Below, piece after piece: positions 51,117-60,886 of a stretch of 64,000 bases of DNA; within the stretch, counting starts at the first letter, position 1, and each line of letters begins with the position of its first letter. This stretch comes from Rhodococcus sp. X156 (lineage in GTDB: Bacteria > Actinomycetota > Actinomycetes > Mycobacteriales > Mycobacteriaceae): positions 1,831,001 to 1,895,000 of the forward strand of contig NZ_CP034766.1 of assembly GCF_004006015.1 (NCBI RefSeq). The letters run 5' to 3'. Position numbers and translations under genes: made by a program. The notes beneath the pieces were generated by a model that worked only from the letters and a program-made list of their open reading frames with translations, was not told where the DNA came from and did no database searches.

Positions 51117-53243
51117 ATGCACAGCAAGCCGGCCCGCTCGAGGCGGACCCTACGATGGCTGATCCCCGCACTGCTCCTGCTGGTGTGGATCGTGATCGGC
51201 GGCATCGGCGGTCCCTTCGCCGGCAAGCTGGGCGAGGTGCAGCAGAACGACAACACGTCGTTCCTGCCCGCCGAGGCCGAGTCCACCCAGGTGGCGGAGG
51301 CCCAGCGGGCCTTCAGCGACAACCAGCTGATTCCCGCCGTGGTCATCGCGGAGAACAACGCGGGCATCACCCCCGAGGACACCGCATACCTCACCCGGGT
51401 CACCGCCTCCCTGAGTGGCACCGAGGGCATCGTGCAGCCGCCGTCCCCGCCGATCCTCTCCCCCGACGGCAAGGCCGTCGAGGTGATCGTCGGCGTCGAC
51501 TCCACCAAGGACCCGGCCGAGACGGTCACCTCCATCCGGGACGCCCTGGCCGTGGACACCCCACCCGGGCTGTCGGTGTACGTCACCGGTCCCGCCGGCC
51601 AGGCCGCCGACCTCACCGAGGCCTTCAGCGGCATCGACGGCACCCTGCTGATGGTCGCCGGGGCGGTGGTCATCGTGATCCTGCTGGTGGTCTACCGCAG
51701 CCCGCTGCTGCCGCTGATCGTGGTGGTCTCCGCGGTGCTCGCCCTCGCCCTGGCCAGCGCGCTGGTGTACCTGCTCGCCAAGAACGACGTCATCACCCTC
51801 AACGGCCAGAGCCAGGGCATCTTGTTCATCCTGGTCTTCGGCGCCGCCACCGACTACGCCCTGCTCCTGGTCGCGCGCTACCGCGAGGAGCTGCAGGGCG
51901 AGGGCAACCGGTTCGAGGCGATGGGCCGCGCCATGCGCGGGGTGATCGAGCCGATCCTGGCCTCCGGCGGCACCGTGATCCTCGGTGTGCTGTGCCTGCT
52001 GTTCTCCGAGCTCAACTCCAACCGCGGGCTGGGCCCGGTGGCCGCCATCGGCATCGCCACCTCGCTGCTGGCCTCGCTGACCTTCCTGCCCGCCGCCCTG
52101 GTGCTCGTCGGGCGCAGCGTCTTCTGGCCGGCCCGACCCAAGCAGGGGCCGCGCCAGGAGTCCGGCGCCTGGTGGCGCCTGGCCGACTACGTCAGCGCCC
52201 ACCGCGTCACCGTCTCGGTGGCCACCGGGCTGCTCCTGCTGGTCTTCGCCGCGTTCCTGCCCCAGCTGAAGTCCAGCGGGGTGGCGCAGTCCGACGTCTT
52301 CCTGAACCAGGCGGAGTCGGTGGAGGGCGAGGACGTGCTCAGCGCCCACTTCCCGGCCGGGTCGGGCTCACCCACCATCATCATCGCCAAGGCCGACCGG
52401 GCCGCCGCCGTGATCGACGCGGTGCGCACCGTGCCGGGGGTGAGCCAGCAGGTCGCCGAGGTCGGCGAGTCCGGCCAGCCCGGTGGTCCGGCCAAGGTGG
52501 TGGACGGCACCGTGCAGATCCAGGTGACCCTGGCCGACGCGCCCGACTCCGAGGCGGCCACCGCGACGGTGGAGCGCATCCGGGCGGCCGTGCACCCGAT
52601 CCCGGGCGCCGACGCGCTGGTCGGGGGCACCACCGCCACCCAGCTGGACACCCAGACCACCTCCGAGCGCGACCGCACGGTGATCATCCCGATCGTGCTG
52701 CTGGTGGTGTTCCTGGTGCTGGCCGTGCTGCTGCGGGCCATCGTGGCGCCGCTGCTGCTCATCGGCACGGTGGTGCTGTCCTTCGCCGCCACCCTGGGTG
52801 TCTCGGCCCTGCTGTTCAACCACGTCTTCGACTTCCCCGGCTCCGACCCGGTGGTGCCGCTGTTCGGATTCGTCTTCCTGGTGGCGCTGGGGGTGGACTA
52901 CAACATCTTCCTGATGACGCGGGTGCGGGAGGAGTCGCTGCGGGTGGGCACCCGGGACGGCATTCGCCGGGGGCTGGCGGTCACCGGCGGCGTGATCACC
53001 TCCGCCGGGATCGTGCTGGCGGCCACCTTCGGCTCGCTGGCGGTGCTGCCCATCCTGTTCCTGGCGCAGCTCGCCTTCATCGTGGCCTTCGGCGTGCTGC
53101 TGGACACCCTGATCGTCCGCTCGCTGCTGGTTCCCGCGCTGGCGGAGATCATCGGCCCCAAGGTGTGGTGGCCGTCCAAGCTGGCCAGCTCCCAGCCGCC
53201 GGCCGAGCCGGAGCCGGCGCTGGCCGAGCGGTCCCGCGGCTGA
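51117..53243 (+). CDS. MMPL/RND-type membrane transporter
   Basis: The 708-residue protein has about 12 membrane segments in two halves, each with an extracytoplasmic domain. The family motifs GAATDYALLLVARYREE and ALGVDYNIFLMTRVREE are present. MMPL proteins export lipids, siderophores or drugs driven by the proton gradient. Divergent MarR control suggests inducible efflux of a toxic compound. A GGGAG site precedes ATG 51117. No accessory MmpS-like gene is adjacent. Confidence 0.93.
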   Translation: MHSKPARSRRTLRWLIPALLLLVWIVIGGIGGPFAGKLGEVQQNDNTSFLPAEAESTQVAEAQRAFSDNQLIPAVVIAENNAGITPEDTAYLTRVTASLSGTEGIVQPPSPPILSPDGKAVEVIVGVDSTKDPAETVTSIRDALAVDTPPGLSVYVTGPAGQAADLTEAFSGIDGTLLMVAGAVVIVILLVVYRSPLLPLIVVVSAVLALALASALVYLLAKNDVITLNGQSQGILFILVFGAATDYALLLVARYREELQGEGNRFEAMGRAMRGVIEPILASGGTVILGVLCLLFSELNSNRGLGPVAAIGIATSLLASLTFLPAALVLVGRSVFWPARPKQGPRQESGAWWRLADYVSAHRVTVSVATGLLLLVFAAFLPQLKSSGVAQSDVFLNQAESVEGEDVLSAHFPAGSGSPTIIIAKADRAAAVIDAVRTVPGVSQQVAEVGESGQPGGPAKVVDGTVQIQVTLADAPDSEAATATVERIRAAVHPIPGADALVGGTTATQLDTQTTSERDRTVIIPIVLLVVFLVLAVLLRAIVAPLLLIGTVVLSFAATLGVSALLFNHVFDFPGSDPVVPLFGFVFLVALGVDYNIFLMTRVREESLRVGTRDGIRRGLAVTGGVITSAGIVLAATFGSLAVLPILFLAQLAFIVAFGVLLDTLIVRSLLVPALAEIIGPKVWWPSKLASSQPPAEPEPALAERSRG

Positions 53244-53297
53244 GCGAACCCGGGAGCGGCCCAGGTCGCCGAGGTGGCCGCAGGTACGGTCTGCGGC

Positions 53298-54011
53298 GTG
53301 CGCAGCAGCGGTTCCCCAGGTCCCGGCTCCCCCGCCGGGTGGTCCCGCGGCGCACTGCTGAGGCTCGCGCTGCTGGCGGTGCTGCTGCTGGTCGCGGTGG
53401 TGGTGGCGCTGACCATCTCGCTGCCCACCACCGACCAGGCCCGCCAGTGGGCGCACGACCTGGGCCCGTCGTTCCCGCTGCTGTTCGTGGTGGTCCACGC
53501 GCTCGTCACCGTCACCCCGGTTCCGCGCACGGTGTTCACCCTGGCCGCAGGTGTGCTGTTCGGGCCGTTCTCCGGGGTGGTGGTAGCCGTGCTGGCCACC
53601 ACCGTCAGCGCGGCGCTGGCCCTGGTGCTGGTGCGCCACCTCGGCCGGGAAGCAGTGGCCGAGCGGCTGCGCCACGGCCGGCTGCACGCGGTGGACCAGC
53701 GGCTGGAGCAGCGGGGATGGCTGGCGGTGGCGTCGTTGCGGCTGATTCCGGTGGTGCCGTTCTCGGTGCTGAACTACTGCTGCGGGGTCTCCTCGGTGCG
53801 GATGCGCCCGTTCCTGCTGGCCACCCTGGTGGGCGTGGTGCCCGGGACCGTGGCGGCGGTGCTGCTCGGCGACGCCATGACCGGGCGCACCTCCCCGGCG
53901 CTGCTGGGGATCTCGTTGGCCTGCGGCGCGATCGGGGTGCTGGGGCTGCTGCTGGACCGGCGGACGCCCCTCGCGGCCGCCTCACCGGATTCGACAAGCC
54001 CGCATCGTTGA
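53298..54011 (+). CDS. TVP38/TMEM64 (SNARE-associated, DedA-like) membrane protein
   Basis: The 237-residue protein has about six hydrophobic segments and the family core: FGPFSGVVVAVLATTVSAAL and LRLIPVVPFSVLNYCCG, with the conserved R-x-I/P-P-F element. Such proteins act as lipid scramblases or lipid carriers. GTG 53298 lies 7 bases after a TACGGT -10-like box, suggesting a leaderless message; the longer frame to 53274 would run through that box. Confidence 0.88.
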   Translation: MRSSGSPGPGSPAGWSRGALLRLALLAVLLLVAVVVALTISLPTTDQARQWAHDLGPSFPLLFVVVHALVTVTPVPRTVFTLAAGVLFGPFSGVVVAVLATTVSAALALVLVRHLGREAVAERLRHGRLHAVDQRLEQRGWLAVASLRLIPVVPFSVLNYCCGVSSVRMRPFLLATLVGVVPGTVAAVLLGDAMTGRTSPALLGISLACGAIGVLGLLLDRRTPLAAASPDSTSPHR

Positions 54012-54130
54012 TCTAGCTCGTTCCAGGTTGACGGCTTGACCCGCCGGCGTACTCGTCCTGGACGACAAGCCTGGGGACTGGACCTCTCATAATCAAGGCT
54101 GTACGCTTGCCCCCTGCGAGAGGGGCATCC

Positions 54131-54712
54131 ATGTTCGTGCTGACCGTCGACCAGCGGCGCAGCCGCCGCGACGTCGACCGTGTGCCGGAGCTGTTGCGCG
54201 ATCTCTCCGCCGCGCGCGTGGTGCGCCCCTTCGACCGCACCGCCGGCGACGAGGTGCAGGCCGTGCTGGACGACCCGGAGCAGGTGGTGACCCTGGCGCT
54301 GGACCTGGTGCGCCGCGAGCACTGGAGCGTGGGCATCGGCACCGGACCTGTCGAGCTGCCCCTGCCGGCCGTCACCCGCGCTGGCCGTGGGCCCGCCTTC
54401 GAGCACGCGCGCACCGCGGTGGAGCGGGCGAAGTCCGCCGTCACCCACCTTGCCGTGGACGGACCGGACGCGTCCGCCGCGGAGGCCGCCGCCACCGTCC
54501 TCGACCTGGTGGCCCTGCTGGTGCAGCGCCGCTCCCCCGAGGGCTGGGCCGCCGTGGAGCTGATCAGCACCGGCCACACCCAGAGCAGCGCCGCGGCGGT
54601 GCTCGGCGTGAGCAAGCAGGCCGTGTCGCAGCGCCTGCGGGCCACCGCCTGGCAGCAGGAGGAGGCCGGTCGCACCCTGGCGGCGTCGCTGCTGGCCGAG
54701 GCCGACCGATGA
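54131..54712 (+). CDS. SatD-like regulatory protein with C-terminal HTH
   Basis: The 193-residue protein has an N-terminal domain resembling the SatD family (MFVLTVDQRRSRRDVDRVPE) and a C-terminal helix-turn-helix (TQSSAAAVLGVSKQAVSQRL). An AGAGGGG site supports ATG 54131. Upstream, CATAAT at about 54090 is a candidate -10 box. It is coupled by ATGA to a membrane protein gene, the usual partner arrangement. Its signal is unknown. Confidence 0.7.
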   Translation: MFVLTVDQRRSRRDVDRVPELLRDLSAARVVRPFDRTAGDEVQAVLDDPEQVVTLALDLVRREHWSVGIGTGPVELPLPAVTRAGRGPAFEHARTAVERAKSAVTHLAVDGPDASAAEAAATVLDLVALLVQRRSPEGWAAVELISTGHTQSSAAAVLGVSKQAVSQRLRATAWQQEEAGRTLAASLLAEADR

Positions 54713-55278
54713 GCGTGGCGGTGCTCGTCCTGCTCGGCGTGCTGGCGCTGCTGCCCACCGCCGTGACACGGATGCCCGACCAGAGCTGGCTCCCACCGGC
54801 GCTGCAGCTGGCCGCGCTGACCGCCGCGGGCGTGCTGGCCCCCCTGGGCAGCACCCTCACCGGTGCGCCCCGTGCCTGCGCGCTGGTGCTGGGAGTCGCT
54901 GCCGCCGCGGGCGGCGCGAGCCCGGTGGTGCGCGCCGCCTTCCGCGTCGCCGGTCGGACGAACGAGGTCCCCGCACCTGACCCCAACCCGGCACCCGATC
55001 CCAACCCGGCACCGGTGCCGCAGCCCGACCCGGAGCCGGCGCCCACCCACGTGCTCCGCGGTGGCGGCATGATCGGCGTCCTGGAGCGCACCAGCGTGGC
55101 CGCCGCGGTGCTCACCGGCTGGCCCGCAGGCATCCCCATCGTGCTGGCGGTCAAGGGACTGGCCCGCTACCCCGAGCTGCGCGACCCCCGCGCCTCCGAG
55201 CTGTTCATCATCGGGACGTTCACCAGCGTGCTGTGGGCACTGGCGTGCAGCGGCGTGACGCACCTCTTGGTCACCTGA
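54709..55278 (+). CDS. Membrane protein paired with SatD-like regulator
   Basis: The 189-residue protein has two or three N-terminal and two C-terminal hydrophobic segments, joined by a Pro-Asp-Pro-Asn repeat linker (about residues 87-107). I do not recognise a function. ATG 54709 overlaps the upstream stop, so both proteins are made together and may act in one pathway. Confidence 0.75.
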   Translation: MSVAVLVLLGVLALLPTAVTRMPDQSWLPPALQLAALTAAGVLAPLGSTLTGAPRACALVLGVAAAAGGASPVVRAAFRVAGRTNEVPAPDPNPAPDPNPAPVPQPDPEPAPTHVLRGGGMIGVLERTSVAAAVLTGWPAGIPIVLAVKGLARYPELRDPRASELFIIGTFTSVLWALACSGVTHLLVT

Positions 55279-55351
55279 CCGCTACTCCGGCGAACGAGGT
55301 CCCGGGGCAACCGGTTCCCCCGCCCTCCGGACAACCTCTAGCATTTGAGCC

Positions 55352-56758
55352 ATGGCTGAAGACACGAAGCACGATGTAGTGATTGTCGGAGCGGGCTTCG
55401 CTGGGATCGCGGCCGCCGAGCGCCTCTCCCGCGCCGGGGTGCGGGTGCTGCTGCTCGACAAGAACAACTACCACCAGTTCCAGCCGCTGCTGTACCAGGT
55501 GGCGACGGCCCAGATCTCCGTCGCCGACGTGGCCCGACCGCTGCGCGGGATCTTCCGGGGCAACAAGCTGGTCGACGTCAAGACCGCCGAGGTCGCCAGC
55601 GTCAACCCCACCGACCGCAGCGTCACCACCGTCGACGGGATGACCTACCGCGGCACCATCCTCGTGCTCGCCGCCGGTGCGGAGGCCAACTTCTTCAACA
55701 CTCCTGGCGCCAAGGAGCACACCTTCCCGCTGTACTCCGTGGACGACGCCGCTCGGCTGGCGTCCCGGATGCTCGGTGCCCTCGACAGCGCCGACAGCCT
55801 GCCCCACATGGTCGACGAGGGCGGCCTCAACGTGGTGGTCGTCGGCGGCGGACCCACCGGGGTGGAGACCGCCGGAGCCATCGCCGAGAGCATCAAGTAC
55901 GTGGTGTCGGAGTACTTCACCCCGGAGTTCGCCGACATCTGCTCCGTCTACCTGGTGGACATGATCCCCACGGTGCTCGCCCCGTTCACCGACAAGTCGC
56001 AGAAGTACACCAAGAAGAAGCTGGCCGAGATCGGCGTGAAGCTCCGGCTGGGCGTGGGGGTGGCCGAGGTGGCCCCCGACCGCGTCACCCTCGCCGACGG
56101 CACCGTCATCCCCTGCCGAGTGGTGGTGTGGGCCGGCGGGCTCAAGGCCGGCGAGCTGCTGACCAGCTCCGGGCTGCCGCAGGGCAAGGGCGGGCGCATC
56201 GACGTCAACCCCGACCTCACCGCGCCTGGGTTCGACGGTGTCTACGTGCTCGGCGACGCCGCGAACATCACCGACGCCAAGGGCAACCACCTCCCCCAGC
56301 TCGGGTCGGTGGCACAGCAGGCCGGCAAGTGGGCCGCCAAGAACATCCTCGCCGACCTCGCCGGCCGTCCGCGCGAGCCGTTCCACTACCTGGACAAGGG
56401 CATCATGGCGATGGTCGGCCGGGGCGCGGCCGTGGCCGAGGTCGGGGTCAAGCGGCGCCAGCTGCAGGGCCCCATCGCCTTCGCCGCCTGGCTCGGGGTG
56501 CACGCGGTGCTGCTCTCCGGCGCCCGCGAGCGGCTCGGCGCCTTCCTCTCCTGGGGCTGGGACTACTTCACCCACAGCCGCCCGCAGATCGTCGTCTACC
56601 GCCCGGACGCCTACGCCAGTGGCTGGAACGAGACCGTGCAGCGCCCTGCGCCGCGCGGTCCCGGCGGCGGCGACGCCGCCACCACCGACGCCCCGTCCGG
56701 GGACACCCCCAGCAAGGCCGCGGCCAGCGGCGGGGACAGCCGCAGCGCCCAGGCCTAG
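55352..56758 (+). CDS. ndh: Type II NADH dehydrogenase
   Basis: NDH-2 oxidises NADH and reduces quinone without pumping protons. The 468-residue protein has the FAD site VGAGFAGIAAAERL at the N-terminus, the NADH site VVVVGGGPTGVETAGAI near residue 160, and the QPLLYQVATAQIS element. The FAD-linking GVYVLGDAAN is intact. C-terminal residues 400-440 form the membrane-binding part. TAGCAT lies 8 bases before the ATG, suggesting a leaderless message. The extra Ser/Ala-rich tail is about 35 residues. It is a natural partner for cytochrome bd. Confidence 0.93.
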   Translation: MAEDTKHDVVIVGAGFAGIAAAERLSRAGVRVLLLDKNNYHQFQPLLYQVATAQISVADVARPLRGIFRGNKLVDVKTAEVASVNPTDRSVTTVDGMTYRGTILVLAAGAEANFFNTPGAKEHTFPLYSVDDAARLASRMLGALDSADSLPHMVDEGGLNVVVVGGGPTGVETAGAIAESIKYVVSEYFTPEFADICSVYLVDMIPTVLAPFTDKSQKYTKKKLAEIGVKLRLGVGVAEVAPDRVTLADGTVIPCRVVVWAGGLKAGELLTSSGLPQGKGGRIDVNPDLTAPGFDGVYVLGDAANITDAKGNHLPQLGSVAQQAGKWAAKNILADLAGRPREPFHYLDKGIMAMVGRGAAVAEVGVKRRQLQGPIAFAAWLGVHAVLLSGARERLGAFLSWGWDYFTHSRPQIVVYRPDAYASGWNETVQRPAPRGPGGGDAATTDAPSGDTPSKAAASGGDSRSAQA

Positions 56759-56776
56759 CGGCCGCGGCCTGGTGCG

Positions 56777-58033
56777 CTACTGCACCGGGCCGCCAGGCAG
56801 CGGGCGTGGCTCGTCAGGGTCGTCCTCGCCGGCAGCGCCCAGCGAGGCCTGCTCCTGCCGGGTGGCGCGGTGCAGCCCCTCGGCGGCCTTCTCCGCCGCT
56901 GCGGCGCCGGTGCGTCGGGCCACCTCGTGCGGCGGCTCCACGTCGGTGCGCGCCACTGCCTCGGCCGCAGCCACGGCAGCCGCGATCTTGGGGTCGGTGG
57001 AGGTGTCGAACCAGTCCTTGACCTCCTCGGAGTCATCCTCCGGGCGGGTGCTCACCTCGTCGGCTGGGGCGGGCTCGTAGCGCAGCACCCCCTCGGCGTC
57101 GGGAGCACCCAGCATCTTGGCGAAGCCCTGCAGGGAAGAACCGAACTCGCTGGGCACCAACCACACCTTGTTGGCGTCGCCCTGGGCCATCTCCGGCAGC
57201 GTCTGCAGGTACTGGTAAGCCAACAGTTCGGGGGTGGGACGCCCGGCCTTGATGGCGGCGAACTCCTTCTCGATGGCCTTCGCCTTGCCCTGGGCGCGCA
57301 GGTACTGCGCCGCCCGCTCACCCTGGGCGCGCAGGATGCTGGACTGTCGCTCCGCCTCGGCGGAGAGGATGGCGGACTGCTTGGCACCCTCGGCCATGAG
57401 GATCTGGCTCTGCTTCTGGCCCTCGGCGGTCTTGATGGCCGACTCCCGCTGGCCCTCCGCGGTGAGGATGGTCGCCCGCTTCTCCCGGTCGGCCTTCATC
57501 TGCTTCTCCATCGACTCCTGGATGGACGGCGGCGGGTCGATGCTCTTGAGCTCCACCCGGGCCACCCGCAGGCCCCAGCGGCCGGTGGCGTCGTCCAGCA
57601 CGCCCCGCAGCTGACCGTTGATGGAGTCCCGGGAGGTCAGCGTCTCCTCCAGCGTCATGCCGCCGACCACGTTGCGCAGGGTGGTGGTGGTCAGCTGCTC
57701 CACGCCGACGATGTAGTTGTTGATCTCGTACACCGCGGCCTGCGGGTTGGTGACCTGGAAGTACACGACCGTGTCGATGGAGACCGTGAGGTTGTCCTGG
57801 GTGATCACCGGCTGCGGCGGGAAGCTGACCACCCGCTCGCGCAGGTCGACCTTGGCGCGCACCCGGTCGACGAAGGGCACCAGGAAGGCCAGCTCCCCGC
57901 TGATGGTCTTGTGGTAGCGGCCCAGCCGCTCGACCACCGCCGCCTCGGCCTGCGGAACCAGCGCGATCGCCTTGGCGACCACGACCACCACCAGCACCAC
58001 GATCACGGCGAGGACGATCAGTACTGCGTTCAT
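56777..58033 (-). CDS. SPFH/stomatin-like membrane protein
   Basis: The 418-residue protein has one N-terminal membrane segment, an SPFH domain (AEAAVVERLGRYHKTISGEL, then LRNVVGGMTLEETLTSRDSI) and a long coiled coil of AEGQ/AEGAKQS/AEAERQ repeats (about 200-265). The C-terminal 100 residues are acidic and disordered. These proteins organise membrane microdomains and work with NfeD, encoded two genes upstream. It is a full-length paralog of the gene just upstream. Confidence 0.93.
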   Translation of the reverse strand: MNAVLIVLAVIVVLVVVVVAKAIALVPQAEAAVVERLGRYHKTISGELAFLVPFVDRVRAKVDLRERVVSFPPQPVITQDNLTVSIDTVVYFQVTNPQAAVYEINNYIVGVEQLTTTTLRNVVGGMTLEETLTSRDSINGQLRGVLDDATGRWGLRVARVELKSIDPPPSIQESMEKQMKADREKRATILTAEGQRESAIKTAEGQKQSQILMAEGAKQSAILSAEAERQSSILRAQGERAAQYLRAQGKAKAIEKEFAAIKAGRPTPELLAYQYLQTLPEMAQGDANKVWLVPSEFGSSLQGFAKMLGAPDAEGVLRYEPAPADEVSTRPEDDSEEVKDWFDTSTDPKIAAAVAAAEAVARTDVEPPHEVARRTGAAAAEKAAEGLHRATRQEQASLGAAGEDDPDEPRPLPGGPVQ

Positions 58034-58070
58034 CCTGTGCTCCTCCTGTGCGACCGAGGGCCGGCCACTC

Positions 58071-58637
58071 CTAGCTGCTTGCGAGACGGCTCTGGCAGTG
58101 CTGCGCCGGGACGACGCCGCGCGGGTCCGCGGAGCCGACGGGCTCGACGCTGGTCACCTCCGCCTGGTTGACGTGCAGGCCCCACCGGCAGGCGGTCTGG
58201 CCGAGCACCACGCGCAGCTGACCGTTGATGGAGTCGCGGGACGTCAGCGCCTCCTCCAGGGTGAGCCGACCAATCACGCTGCGCAGCGCGGTGATCAGGA
58301 CGTGCTGCACGGAGGCCCGGTAGTCCGGGGTCTCGTAGACGGCGGCCTGGGGGTTGGCGACCTGCAGGTGCACCACCACGACCACCTCGACCACCGCGTC
58401 GTCCCGGGTGGTCACCGGCTGGGGCGCGGTGGTGACGACCTCCTCGTCCAGCCCCACCACCCCGCGCAGGCGGTCCACGCCCGGCACCAGCAGCGTCCAC
58501 CGGTCGCGCACCGTGCGGTGGTGCTGACCGAGCCGCTGCACCACCGCGGCCTGGCGGGGCCCCACGTGCACCAGCGACCGGACCGCCAGCACCGCCACGA
58601 GTGCCACCAGCACCGACACCACCACAACCATGCTCAT
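58071..58637 (-). CDS. Truncated SPFH paralog without coiled coil
   Basis: The 188-residue protein matches the first half of the neighbouring stomatin-like protein: a membrane segment, HVGPRQAAVVQRLGQHHRTV and LEEALTSRDSINGQLRVVLG. It ends just after the SPFH domain, where the neighbour continues into a coiled coil. It may be a degenerating duplicate or a dominant regulator of the full-length ring. It lies between the nfeD-like gene (1-base overlap) and the full-length copy. Confidence 0.82.
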   Translation of the reverse strand: MSMVVVVSVLVALVAVLAVRSLVHVGPRQAAVVQRLGQHHRTVRDRWTLLVPGVDRLRGVVGLDEEVVTTAPQPVTTRDDAVVEVVVVVHLQVANPQAAVYETPDYRASVQHVLITALRSVIGRLTLEEALTSRDSINGQLRVVLGQTACRWGLHVNQAEVTSVEPVGSADPRGVVPAQHCQSRLASS

Positions 58638-59068
58638 CAGGGTTCCTCCGCCACCACAGCCGTCGCTCCGTCAATCTCCAGCACCAGCACCGTCTGGCCC
58701 GGCTCCAGCACCTGGGAGCCGTCGGAGGTGCGCGCCGTCCAGGTGTCACCCGCCAGCTTGACCAACCCGCCGTGGGGGTCCACGCGCTCGAGCACCGTAG
58801 CGCGACTGCCCACCAGCGCATCCACGTTGGTGGTCAGCGCGGGCCCGCGGCGCACCCGGCGCAGCAGGGAGGGTCGCACCCCGGCCACCAGGCCGACCGA
58901 CACCACGGCGAAGACGATGCCGTCCACCCACAGCGGGGCGTCGGTGACGGCCGTGACACCCGCCGCGGCCAAGGCGCCGCCGGCGAGCATGAGCAGGAAG
59001 AAGTCGCCCGTCGCCACCTCCGCGGCGGCGAGCGCGATCCCGGCGATCAACCAGATCACTGCTGCCAC
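58637..59068 (-). CDS. NfeD-like membrane protein
   Basis: The 143-residue protein has two or three N-terminal membrane segments and a C-terminal OB-fold domain (VGSRATVLERVDPHGGLVKL, then VLEPGQTVLVLEIDG) typical of the short NfeD type. It pairs functionally with SPFH proteins, and its gene overlaps the truncated SPFH gene. GTG 59068 is the only sensible start. Confidence 0.88.
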   Translation of the reverse strand: MAAVIWLIAGIALAAAEVATGDFFLLMLAGGALAAAGVTAVTDAPLWVDGIVFAVVSVGLVAGVRPSLLRRVRRGPALTTNVDALVGSRATVLERVDPHGGLVKLAGDTWTARTSDGSQVLEPGQTVLVLEIDGATAVVAEEP

Positions 59069-59133
59069 AGAACCATCGTCTCAGACATCGGTTTCGCTCG
59101 GTGTGAGGCGGGCCGCGCTCGCGGTCGGGCCGC

Positions 59134-60000
59134 TCAGCCCTGGGGGGCCTCGGTGACGAAGTCGACCAGGCGCTCCACCGCGCCGATCATCGGGGCCTCC
59201 AGGTCCCGGAAGGTGGAGACGGCGGCGTACACCCGCTGCCACCCCTCCCGTGGCGTTCCCCACCCCAGCCGCTCGCAGATGCCCGTCTTCCAGTCCTCGC
59301 CGCGCGGGATGGTGGGCCAGGCGGCGATCCCCACCGACGCGGGCTTCACCGCCTCCCACACGTCGATGTAGGGGTGACCGGTGACCAGCACGTGCGGGCC
59401 CAGCGAGCTGGTCAGCCGCGACTCCTTGGACCCGGTGACGAGGTGGTCCACCAGCACGCCGACGCGGCGGCCAGGCCCGGGCTGGAACTCCTGCAGCCGG
59501 TCGGCCAGGTTGTCGAGCCCCTCGAGGTGCTCCACGACCACCCCTTCCACCCGCAGGTCGTGGCCCCACACCCGCTCCACCAGGGCTGCGTCGTGCACAC
59601 CCTCCACCCAGATCCGGCTGGGCAGCGCCGTCCTGGCGCGCAGGCCGGTCACCTCGGTGGAGCCGGACGCGCTGCGCCGGGGCTTGGCTGCGGCGGCCAC
59701 CGGGCGCACCAGCGTGACCGGGCTGCCGTCGACGAGGAAGGCCGCCGGCCGCAGGCCGAACAGCCGGGTACGGCCCTTGGCGTCCTCCAGCCGGACGAAG
59801 TCGCCGTCGTAGGTCTTCTCGATGCCCACCACGGCGCCACAGAAGCCGGTGCCGGCGTCCTCCACCACCAGTCCCCGGTCGGCGGCGAGCTGGGGCACGG
59901 CGGGCTTGTGGCGGCGCTGGTGGCCGGCGTAGATGTCCCCGGCGTAGGGGTCGCGAGCGTGGGGTTCGCGCGGGCCGGCGGCACGAGAGGATCGGGTCAC
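59134..60000 (-). CDS. DUF3097 family protein
   Basis: The 288-residue protein begins with a conserved DPYAGDIYAG box and continues with WVEGVHDAALVERVWGHDL and VEHLEGLDNLADRLQEF. This is the actinobacterial DUF3097 family, whose function is not established. The segment HVLVTGHPYIDVWEAVKP is strongly conserved-looking. It is soluble and lies 65 bases upstream of nfeD on the same strand, so it could be co-transcribed. Confidence 0.82.
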   Translation of the reverse strand: MTRSSRAAGPREPHARDPYAGDIYAGHQRRHKPAVPQLAADRGLVVEDAGTGFCGAVVGIEKTYDGDFVRLEDAKGRTRLFGLRPAAFLVDGSPVTLVRPVAAAAKPRRSASGSTEVTGLRARTALPSRIWVEGVHDAALVERVWGHDLRVEGVVVEHLEGLDNLADRLQEFQPGPGRRVGVLVDHLVTGSKESRLTSSLGPHVLVTGHPYIDVWEAVKPASVGIAAWPTIPRGEDWKTGICERLGWGTPREGWQRVYAAVSTFRDLEAPMIGAVERLVDFVTEAPQG

Positions 60001-60067
60001 GGGCCATCAGGCTAGGTGGTCGTGGGTCGGCGGCGCCCGGCGCCACGCCGACCTATGCTGGGCGACT

Positions 60068-60886
60068 GTGTCGAACGCAAGTGCCACCCTCACCGTCTGG
60101 GCCTCTGCCTGGCTGGCGGGCGCTGCCGCCCCGGACGACGCCCTCGACGCGCTGACCGCGTGGGCACCCGTGCAGCGCGTGCACGCCGCCGATCCGGAGA
60201 CCGCCGCGCAGACCGGGCTGCCCGGGCCGGGCGCCGGAACCGTGGGCGCTGCAGCGCTGTTCACCACCCTGCGGCGCAGCACCGCAGGCGGCCGGGCGGG
60301 GTCCGGCGCCGAGGTGCGGCTGGTGCTGCCGGTGGCCGGGGACGTGCGCGGCCTGCCTGCCGGGACCAGCTTCGCCCGCGCCGCGCTGGCCGCTGGGGAG
60401 GGGGTGCTGGTGCCCGACGCCGGGCTCGGCCTGGTGCCGGCCGCGGAGGGCGAGGAGGCGCTGCGCTGGGTGGTGCACTCCCTGCCCGTGGACGTCCCCC
60501 CGGCCGAGCACGTCGGGCTGGCCGAGGCCGAGCACGCGCTGCGCAGCGCGGTCCGCGACAGCGCGCGGGCCCTGGACGAGCTGCAGGTCGCCCGGGAGGA
60601 CGCCACCGTGCGCCAGCGCATCGCCGCAGCGCTGCGCGCGACCCCCCAGCCGGAGTGGCCCCGTGGCGTCCCGCCCCGAGCGCTGCGGGTGCTCGACCAG
60701 GCTCAGCACGTGGGCGCGATCCTCGAGGCGGCTGCGCAGGACACGCCCGGCGGCGCGTGGTCGGCCGCGGCCGCCGACGCCCGCGAGCAGCTGTTGCGTC
60801 CACTGTGGACCGACGTGCGCACCGCCCAGCTGGCTGCCGTGGCCGAGTCGGTGCGGGTGCTGGCCGCCCACCCCTCCCAGCGCTAG
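60068..60886 (+). CDS. Conserved actinobacterial hypothetical protein
   Basis: The 272-residue protein is soluble and Ala-rich. I do not recognise a family by motif. A TATGCT box lies 9 bases before GTG 60068, consistent with a leaderless message. It is divergent from the DUF3097 gene and overlaps hemH tail to tail by 4 bases. No catalytic motif is apparent. Confidence 0.75.
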   Translation: MSNASATLTVWASAWLAGAAAPDDALDALTAWAPVQRVHAADPETAAQTGLPGPGAGTVGAAALFTTLRRSTAGGRAGSGAEVRLVLPVAGDVRGLPAGTSFARAALAAGEGVLVPDAGLGLVPAAEGEEALRWVVHSLPVDVPPAEHVGLAEAEHALRSAVRDSARALDELQVAREDATVRQRIAAALRATPQPEWPRGVPPRALRVLDQAQHVGAILEAAAQDTPGGAWSAAAADAREQLLRPLWTDVRTAQLAAVAESVRVLAAHPSQR

